A DNA stretch of 12,868 nt, taken from NCBI GenBank assembly GCA_040509055.1, contig JBEVLT010000147.1:1-12868 (forward strand). Direction: 5' to 3'. Of this stretch, positions 7,347 to 12,868 are shown piece after piece. Origin of the DNA: JAJKIP01 sp040509055 (lineage in GTDB: Bacteria > Bacteroidota > Bacteroidia > Chitinophagales > Chitinophagaceae). The notes under the pieces were generated by a model, which did no database searches, was not told where the DNA came from, and saw nothing but the letters and a program-made list of their open reading frames with translations. Position numbers and translations under genes: made by a program. Numbering within the stretch: position 1 is the stretch's first letter; each line of letters begins with the position of its first letter.

Positions 7347-8552
7347 ATGAAAAAAGTTTTTCTGGCGGCCACCCTTTGCCTGCTTGCCTGCAGAAGCCTG
7401 GTGGCCCAGGACAGCGGTATTAAATTCATAGAAGACAAACCGTGGCAGGAACTGCTGACCATGGCAGCTGAAAACAACAAGCTGATCTTTCTCGATTGCT
7501 ATACCACCTGGTGCGGTCCCTGCAAGGCCATGGCCAAAGATGTATTTCCCCTGCCGGAAGTAGGCGATTTTATGAACGCCAACTTCATCAACACCAAGTT
7601 TGACATGGAAAAGGGAGAAGGGATCGAGCTGAATAAAAAATACAGGAAATATATTCCCGGCTTTCCCACTTACCTGCTCATCAATGCAAAGGGTGAAGTG
7701 GTGCACCAGGTAGCTGGCTACAATGCCGCCGATAAATTCATCACCAAAATAAAGGACGGTCTGCAGGAGCGTACCTGGATCATGTATTCCCACAAGTACG
7801 AAGCAGGACAACGGGACTGGGAATTTGTAAAAACCTACCTGGAGCTGCTGGAAAGTGCCTTCCAGTCCGACCTGATCAAACAGGTAGTGGCCGAAACCCT
7901 GCCGCGGATCAACCAGGCTGCTGTAACCAGCGACTCGTCGGCCTATCGCATTTTCCGGAAATACTGGACCGATACCGAATCGCCGCTGCTGGCTAACGTT
8001 CTCGTCAGCCCCGGTATTTACCGCAAATTCAGGGACCCGGAAAGAGACATCAACGAGTGGGGCAGCCGGCTCTATAGAAGAGCCGTAGACGGCTACGCCA
8101 GAGCAAGCCTGGATTCACCTGCAAAATACAATGATGCAAAGGCACTGAAGCTGATCGATGACCTGCGCAGGGTAAATATTCCTGCGCGTGAAAACCAGAT
8201 CGCCCTGATGCTGATGAGCCAGGCCGTGGTGAAAAAAGACGGGAACAAATTTTTAAAGCTATATAAGGAGGCCGCACAATTTGGCCTGCTGCGCTACGAC
8301 CAGCACATGGTGGGTGCCTGGGCCAAACATTTTGCCGGGCAAACCAATGATAAGGCCTTGCTGAAACAATACCTCGCCTGTGTGCAGCTCCGCGAAAACG
8401 ACTACTTCACAACTGCCGGTGATGTGCGGAACTATGCCTTTATCCTGGAAAAAACGGGTGACAAAGTGAAGGCAGCGGAGTACTATGCCAAAGCAGATAA
8501 AATAGAAGCGGACCTCAAAGAAAAGTTCAAACCCATGTTTGAAAAAAAATAA
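7347..8552 (+). CDS. Secreted thioredoxin-fold protein with a long helical C-terminal region
   Basis: This 401-aa protein has an N-terminal signal sequence (MKKVFLAATLCLLAC). Cleavage is likely after Ala20 (LVA-QD); Cys15 in LLAC is a weaker lipobox alternative. A thioredoxin-like domain covers about 25-130, with the active site W55-C56-G-P-C59 and the conserved cis-proline at Pro107 (GFPTY), so both redox cysteines and the substrate-contact loop are intact. The GP dipeptide is typical of reducing thioredoxins. Residues about 130-401 are mostly helical by composition, with a TPR-like end (YAFILEKTGDKVKAAEYYAKA at about 365-385), and match no domain I can name. The gene is first in a tight cluster with a TlpA-type protein 11 bases downstream. 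Likely role: thiol-disulfide exchange in the periplasm on imported material or envelope proteins. The client is unknown. Confidence 0.88.
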   Translation: MKKVFLAATLCLLACRSLVAQDSGIKFIEDKPWQELLTMAAENNKLIFLDCYTTWCGPCKAMAKDVFPLPEVGDFMNANFINTKFDMEKGEGIELNKKYRKYIPGFPTYLLINAKGEVVHQVAGYNAADKFITKIKDGLQERTWIMYSHKYEAGQRDWEFVKTYLELLESAFQSDLIKQVVAETLPRINQAAVTSDSSAYRIFRKYWTDTESPLLANVLVSPGIYRKFRDPERDINEWGSRLYRRAVDGYARASLDSPAKYNDAKALKLIDDLRRVNIPARENQIALMLMSQAVVKKDGNKFLKLYKEAAQFGLLRYDQHMVGAWAKHFAGQTNDKALLKQYLACVQLRENDYFTTAGDVRNYAFILEKTGDKVKAAEYYAKADKIEADLKEKFKPMFEKK

Positions 8553-8563
8553 ACTGTATAGCC

Positions 8564-9673
8564 ATGAATATCTGTACGATCCTGCTTGCCGCTATCATTT
8601 CCCTGGGCGGCGGTGGAAAAAAGCCGATGAAAATAAGCGGTGCTTACGCGAGGCAACCCAAAGCCGGCGAAAAGATCTACCTCGCCCTGCTGATCGATGC
8701 AAAAACGAAAAAAAGACAGCTGCTTGATTCTACAGTGGTGACGGGAAAGCAGTTCTCCTTCAACCTGAAAAAAACACAACCCGGTAAATACGAGATCGGA
8801 AATACCGCCGGGCAATTCTTTTCGGTTTACCTCGATTATTGCGATACCAGAATAGCGATCGACTCCTTCTTCCTGCGGCCGCGGATCAGCGGCAACAGCA
8901 CCGACTCCCTGATCCGGAAGTTTGACGGTGTGCAGTCCGGATTGGGATTGACCCAAATGGGAATGGGACTTATGGGAAAAAAATACAAGGACGAGGGCAA
9001 GGAAATACCTGATTCGCTCATACAGCAGTTCACGAAAAGCCTGGAACGGCTCACGCAGCTTAAAAAAGAATACAGCAGGCAGATCGGCATGCGTAAAGAC
9101 ATGGCGGCTGCTTATGTGCTGACCAATGGTGCGGCTGACGAATTCAGCACAGCCGAGCTGAATGATATTTACGGGAAAATGAATGATGAGGTAAAAGCAT
9201 CACAGTTCGGTGCCAATTTCAAAACCTACCTGGACAAACTGAACAGCCTGGAAACAGGTGTGAAAGCGCCGCTCTTCACTCAGCAAAACACGGAAGGGGC
9301 CGATGTAAACCTCTCCGATTTTGTAAAAGGAAAAAAACTGGTGCTGATCGATTTCTGGGCATCCTGGTGCGGCCCCTGCCGGAAAGAAAATCCCAATGTG
9401 GTAGCACTGTATAATGAATACAGGTTCAAAGGTTTTGATATCATCAGTGTATCGCTGGACAGCAAGAAGGACGACTGGCTGAAGGCGATCGCGGCCGACC
9501 AGCTTACCTGGACCCATGTGTCCGATCTGGGCGGCTGGAAAAATGCCGTAGCGCAGCTGTACAATGTATCGGCGGTACCGCAGACCTTCCTGCTGAACGG
9601 CAAGGGTGTGATCATTGCCAAAAACCTGCGCGGGGAAGAATTGCGCAAACAGGTGGAAGCGGTCTGCCGCTAA
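8564..9673 (+). CDS. TlpA-family thiol-disulfide oxidoreductase with DUF4369-like N-terminus
   Basis: This 369-aa protein has the common Bacteroidota layout. An N-terminal beta-rich DUF4369-like domain (about 22-110) is followed by a charged helical linker (about 120-235) and a C-terminal TlpA/AhpC-TSA thioredoxin domain (about 238-369). That last domain opens with the family's typical APLF...VNLSDFVKGK lead-in. The active site is W268-C269-G-P-C272 and the cis-proline is Pro339 (AVPQTF); both are intact. The start at 8564 is the only upstream in-frame choice. It gives an N-terminus with a hydrophobic stretch (ICTILLAAIISLG) but no positive charge before it and no clear cleavage site, so export is expected from the family but poorly shown. 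The gene lies 11 bases after the thioredoxin-fold gene and 29 before the DsbD-domain gene, in an apparent operon. Likely a periplasmic reductase; specificity unknown. Confidence 0.92.
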   Translation: MNICTILLAAIISLGGGGKKPMKISGAYARQPKAGEKIYLALLIDAKTKKRQLLDSTVVTGKQFSFNLKKTQPGKYEIGNTAGQFFSVYLDYCDTRIAIDSFFLRPRISGNSTDSLIRKFDGVQSGLGLTQMGMGLMGKKYKDEGKEIPDSLIQQFTKSLERLTQLKKEYSRQIGMRKDMAAAYVLTNGAADEFSTAELNDIYGKMNDEVKASQFGANFKTYLDKLNSLETGVKAPLFTQQNTEGADVNLSDFVKGKKLVLIDFWASWCGPCRKENPNVVALYNEYRFKGFDIISVSLDSKKDDWLKAIAADQLTWTHVSDLGGWKNAVAQLYNVSAVPQTFLLNGKGVIIAKNLRGEELRKQVEAVCR

Positions 9674-9702
9674 TCCCGTTATTACCCTTTTAAACAAACG
9701 AA

Positions 9703-10155
9703 ATGAGAAGATTCTGCTTATTTATTTTACTCACCCTGGCATCCCTTACAGCACTGGCGCAGTCGCCCGACCCGGTGAAATGGACTTTTTCGGCCAAAAA
9801 GATAGCGAATGGTCAGTATGAAGTTCACCTGTCTGCCACGCTCGATAAAGGCTGGCATATTTATTCCCAAACCACGCCCGACGGGGGACCGGTGCGTACT
9901 TCGATCAGCTTTGCCAAAAACCCGCTGGTAACCCTGCAGGGAGCCACGTCCGAATCAGGCAAACTGGAGCAGCATTTTGACGATCTCTTTGATGTGGAAG
10001 TAAAACAGTTTTCCGGCCAGGTGGACTTTGTGCAAAAACTAACCGTAAAAGCAAATGCCAAAACGAACCTGTCAGGAAATATAACGTTCATGACCTGCAA
10101 CAATACCATGTGCCTGCCTCCCAAAACCATCTCGTTTACTGTTCCATTGAAATAA
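9703..10155 (+). CDS. Stand-alone DsbD N-terminal-type (nDsbD) domain protein
   Basis: This 150-aa secreted protein has a clear signal peptide (MRRFCLFILLTLASLTALA, cleavage before Gln20). The mature part is a single immunoglobulin-like domain of the DsbD alpha type, with WTFSAKKI, DKGWHIYSQT and the cysteine pair C132-NNTM-C137 followed by LPP. In DsbD this pair carries electrons from the membrane domain to periplasmic thiol proteins. Full-length DsbD also has an eight-helix membrane domain and a thioredoxin domain; neither is present here or elsewhere in the window. The gene sits between a TlpA-type reductase (29 bases upstream) and a metalloprotease (49 bases downstream). It may shuttle electrons to the two thioredoxin-fold neighbours, or may be a binding domain that only keeps the fold. 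The domain call is good; the role is inferred. Confidence 0.87.
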   Translation: MRRFCLFILLTLASLTALAQSPDPVKWTFSAKKIANGQYEVHLSATLDKGWHIYSQTTPDGGPVRTSISFAKNPLVTLQGATSESGKLEQHFDDLFDVEVKQFSGQVDFVQKLTVKANAKTNLSGNITFMTCNNTMCLPPKTISFTVPLK

Positions 10156-10204
10156 AGCATACGCATAACGGAACTTATTCAGTCATCACAAAAACAAATC
10201 TGTC

Positions 10205-12754
10205 ATGTTAAAACATGCATTCCGGGTCATCACCGGAGTAGTAGCCATGAGCGTTAGCCTCTCGCTTTCCGCGCAGACGGCCCCGGCCGACACCACCAAA
10301 CCGGCATCATTGCCGGGTTTTCCACCCCGGGCCGGCGCTCCTGCCGTACCCAGGCCCTACAAGGAAGTGATCACGGCAAAAGCGGTGACACGTTCCGGCT
10401 TTTTCAAGATCCACAAAGTAGAGGAGAAATATTATTTCGAGATCCCGGATGCGCTGCTGGGACGTGATATCCTCGTGGTGAACCGGATATCCAGGGCGCA
10501 GGCAGGTTCCGGCTATGCCGGCGACCAGATCGGTGAAAATGTGATCCGTTTTGAAAAAGGACCCAACAACAAACTGTTCCTGCGCACGGTATCCTACTCC
10601 GTATACTCGAAAGATACGGCAGCATCGATGTTTACTTCGGTCAACAATTCCAATATCCAGCCGATTGCCGCAGCCTTTGACATCAAAGCCTTCTCGGTAG
10701 AGCAACCGGGCTGCGTGATCGATATGACCGACTATATCAGCGGTGATAACGAGATCCTGTATTTCAGCAGCAGCGCAAAATCGCAGGCAAAGATCGGTGC
10801 ACTGCAGGCCGACAAGTCGTATATCGTACGCGTCAATCCTTATCCGCTGAATATCGAGATCACAGCCGTGAAAACCTATGGCCGGGCGCCCGGTGCACCC
10901 GCCGGTAACATCGCCGCCCTGCTGAGCGGTGCGGGCGGCGGAAGCGGTAATCTGACCGTGGAACTCAACAGTTCGCTGGTCCTGCTGCCGGAAACACCCA
11001 TGCAGGCACGGTATTGGGATCGCCGCGTCGGCTACTTCAATGTAGGTTATACAGATTTTGACGCCAATCCACAGGGAGTGAAATCGATCCGGCTGGTTAA
11101 GCGCTGGCGGCTGGAACCAAAGGATGAAGACCTGGAAAAATACAAACGTGGCGAACTGGTAGAACCTAAGAAACCGATCGTCTTCTATATCGATCCTGCT
11201 ACTCCCAAAAAATGGATACCCTACCTGATCCAGGGCGTGAATGACTGGCAGGCTGCTTTTGAAAAGGCCGGCTTTAAAAATGCGATCATCGGCCGGATGG
11301 CGCCGACCCGGGACGAGGACAGCACCTGGAGCCTGGAAGATGCGCGCAATTCCGCTATCGTGTACAAGCCTTCCCCGATCGCTAATGCCAGCGGCCCCCG
11401 TGTAGCCGACCCCCGCAGCGGCGAGATCATCGAAAGCCATATCAACTGGTATCACAATGTAATGGAGCTGATCCGCGACTGGTACATGATCCAGGCGGGC
11501 CTCAACGATGCCCGCGCCCGGCAAATGGAATTTCCCGATGAGCTGATGGGTGAACTGATCCGTTTTGTGTCCTCGCATGAAGTAGGACATACACTGGGCC
11601 TGCGGCACAACTTCGGCTCCAGCTCCACCGTGCCGGTAGAGAACCTGCGCAACAAAGCCTGGGTAGAAGCCAATGGGCATACGCCTTCCATCATGGATTA
11701 TGCGCGGTTCAACTACGTAGCGCAGCCCGAAGACCAGATCACCACCGCAGGATTGTTTCCCCGGATCGGCGACTATGATAAATGGGCCATCGAATGGGGC
11801 TACCGGTACTTCCCGGAATACAAAAGCCCGGCAGCCGAACAAGGGCCCCTGAATAAATGGGTGATCGAAAAGCTGAAGAACCGACGCCTGTGGTTTGGCG
11901 ACGGCGAAACCAATCGGGATGAGCCGCGTTCGCAAACAGAGGACCTCGGCGACGACGCTGTAAAAGCCAGTATGTATGGCATCAAAAACCTGCAGCGCAT
12001 CATTCCCCAGCTGGCGCAGTGGACCCGCGAAGCCAACAGTGATTATGAAAACCTCGGTGATATGTATGGCCAGGTAACCGGTCAGTTCGGCCGGTACATG
12101 GGGCATGTGGCGACCAACGTAGGGGGTATTTACAAAACGCCGAAGGTGGTGGAAGATCCCGGGCCTGTATTTGAGTACGAGCCCAAAAGCAAGCAAGCTG
12201 AAGCGGTGGCCTTCCTGAACCAGCAGCTGTTCACCACGCCCGCCTGGATGATCGGCAACGACATTCTTTCCAAAACAGGCGGCAACCCGCTTGCCATCAT
12301 TGGCAGCATCCAGGACCGCGTACTGGGCAGCCTGTTCAGCACCGGCACCCTGAACAAGCTGATCCAGGCAGAAGCTACGGCAGGCAGCAAGGTGTACAGG
12401 ATGACCGACCTGCTGGGCGACCTGAAAAAAGGTATCTGGTCCGAACTGGCCACTAAAAAAACAATCGATGTATACAGGAGGAATTTGCAGAAGTCTTATG
12501 TGAACACCCTGTTTACCCTGCTCACACCACCTGAACAGCCGACCGGCGCAGCCGCAGTGCTGACCGCCATACTGGGCGGCGGGTCTTCCGTCGGCCTGAA
12601 TAAATCGGATATCATCAGCGTGGTAAAAGCGCACCTGGCGGCCCTGAAGAATGAGATCAATGCCGCCAAAACAACGGTACCGGACGCTATGAGCCAGTAT
12701 CACCTGCAGGATATTGCCCAGCGGATCGACGAGGCATTGAATCCTAAAAAATAG
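10205..12754 (+). CDS. Secreted zinc-dependent metalloprotease (DUF5118/DUF5117/DUF4953 type)
   Basis: This 849-aa exported metallopeptidase has a signal peptide that ends near SLSA-Q24. A Pro-rich spacer leads to a DUF5118-like segment (about 52-100: YKEVIT, GFFKIHKVEEKYYFEIPDAL) and a DUF5117-like region (about 105-300). The catalytic part carries the metzincin-type motif H458-E459-VG-H462-TLG-LR-H468, with three histidine ligands and the catalytic Glu all present, and a Met-turn at Met497 (SIMDY) 29 residues later. The YLIQGVNDWQAAFEKAGF segment at about 340-357 is characteristic of this family. The C-terminal ~300 residues are family-typical and end in helical sequence. The length is normal and the frame intact. 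It lies 49 bases after the DsbD-domain gene and is the last gene before a strong terminator. Likely role: cleavage of peptides or proteins in the periplasm or at the surface. Its natural substrate is not known. Confidence 0.94.
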   Translation: MLKHAFRVITGVVAMSVSLSLSAQTAPADTTKPASLPGFPPRAGAPAVPRPYKEVITAKAVTRSGFFKIHKVEEKYYFEIPDALLGRDILVVNRISRAQAGSGYAGDQIGENVIRFEKGPNNKLFLRTVSYSVYSKDTAASMFTSVNNSNIQPIAAAFDIKAFSVEQPGCVIDMTDYISGDNEILYFSSSAKSQAKIGALQADKSYIVRVNPYPLNIEITAVKTYGRAPGAPAGNIAALLSGAGGGSGNLTVELNSSLVLLPETPMQARYWDRRVGYFNVGYTDFDANPQGVKSIRLVKRWRLEPKDEDLEKYKRGELVEPKKPIVFYIDPATPKKWIPYLIQGVNDWQAAFEKAGFKNAIIGRMAPTRDEDSTWSLEDARNSAIVYKPSPIANASGPRVADPRSGEIIESHINWYHNVMELIRDWYMIQAGLNDARARQMEFPDELMGELIRFVSSHEVGHTLGLRHNFGSSSTVPVENLRNKAWVEANGHTPSIMDYARFNYVAQPEDQITTAGLFPRIGDYDKWAIEWGYRYFPEYKSPAAEQGPLNKWVIEKLKNRRLWFGDGETNRDEPRSQTEDLGDDAVKASMYGIKNLQRIIPQLAQWTREANSDYENLGDMYGQVTGQFGRYMGHVATNVGGIYKTPKVVEDPGPVFEYEPKSKQAEAVAFLNQQLFTTPAWMIGNDILSKTGGNPLAIIGSIQDRVLGSLFSTGTLNKLIQAEATAGSKVYRMTDLLGDLKKGIWSELATKKTIDVYRRNLQKSYVNTLFTLLTPPEQPTGAAAVLTAILGGGSSVGLNKSDIISVVKAHLAALKNEINAAKTTVPDAMSQYHLQDIAQRIDEALNPKK

Positions 12755-12812
12755 TAGTGAGGTCAACCCAACGATAGAGAACCGGTAAAGAATAATTCAG
12801 TTACATCATTGC

Positions 12813-12824
12813 CGGAACGTTCCG
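12813..12824. repeat. 12-bp perfect palindrome
   Basis: CGGAACGTTCCG reads the same on both strands and lies 58 bases after the metalloprotease stop and just before the terminator stem. It may be a chance palindrome, a small hairpin or a site for a dimeric regulator of a gene beyond the window. There is no second copy in the intergenic regions I checked. Confidence 0.25.
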
Positions 12825-12827
12825 ACA

Positions 12828-12858
12828 AAAATGCCCCGCCTGGACAGCGGGGCATTTT
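12828..12858 (+). terminator. Rho-independent terminator at the end of the gene cluster
   Basis: AAAATGCCCCGC (12828-12839) and GCGGGGCATTTT (12847-12858) form a perfect 12-bp stem with a 7-base loop (CTGGACA), followed by GCTTTG. The GC core flanked by A and T runs makes it usable in both directions. It begins 73 bases after the metalloprotease stop and marks the end of the transcription unit. Confidence 0.88.
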
Positions 12859-12868
12859 GCTTTGAATA

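Noticed and set aside
8539..8727. Possible frameshift or extra start joining the 401-aa and 369-aa genes at the run of eight A residues
   Set aside because: Both genes have complete domains in their own frames. The alternative frame gives no family-like sequence, and an 11-base gap is normal operon spacing.
10307..12766. 819-aa open frame on the minus strand covering almost the whole metalloprotease gene
   Set aside because: Its codons are in exact register with the sense codons, so it is interrupted only where the protease would use TTA, CTA or TCA. The gene avoids these codons. The translated product shows no recognisable domain and is rich in His/Cys/Arg, as expected of a shadow.

Overview
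The window looks like chromosomal DNA of a Bacteroidota bacterium, most likely a Chitinophagaceae member (Chitinophaga-like). The grounds are a FecR-type anti-sigma factor followed by a SusC/RagA-type TonB-dependent receptor with an STN domain, a SusD lipoprotein, DUF4369/TlpA and DUF5117/DUF4953-type proteins, and start codons without Shine-Dalgarno sequences, preceded by A-rich leaders. All convincing genes are on the + strand. No RNA genes, insertion sequences, phage genes or CRISPR arrays were seen, and no stretch longer than 158 bases lacks a gene.

Layout: (1) 3-995, the 3' part of a FecR anti-sigma factor gene whose start lies upstream of the window. (2) 996-1153, a 158-base leader with two inverted repeats. 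(3) 1154-7244, an import module: a SusC-like receptor (1219 aa), a SusD-like lipoprotein (501 aa) and a 295-aa lipoprotein, separated by only 20 and 17 bases. (4) 7245-7346, a 102-base gap with a perfect 10-bp GC-rich hairpin. (5) 7347-12754, a processing module: a 401-aa secreted thioredoxin-fold protein, a 369-aa TlpA-type protein, a 150-aa stand-alone DsbD N-terminal-type domain, and an 849-aa zinc metalloprotease with an intact HExxHxxGxxH motif. Gaps here are 11, 29 and 49 bases. (6) 12828-12858, a strong hairpin terminator closing the region.

Working model (inference): FecR senses the state of the SusC receptor through its STN domain and controls an upstream sigma factor. SusC/SusD bring a substrate across the outer membrane. 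The substrate is probably a peptide or protein, because the downstream genes encode three thiol-disulfide proteins and a metalloprotease and no glycoside hydrolase is present. Imported disulfide-containing material could be reduced and then cleaved in the periplasm.

The most notable observation is the 295-aa lipoprotein. It sits where these loci usually carry a SusD-associated HExxH metallohydrolase lipoprotein and seems to share that family's flanking sequence pattern. It contains only one histidine in total, so it cannot use an HExxH zinc site and may be a non-catalytic binding derivative.
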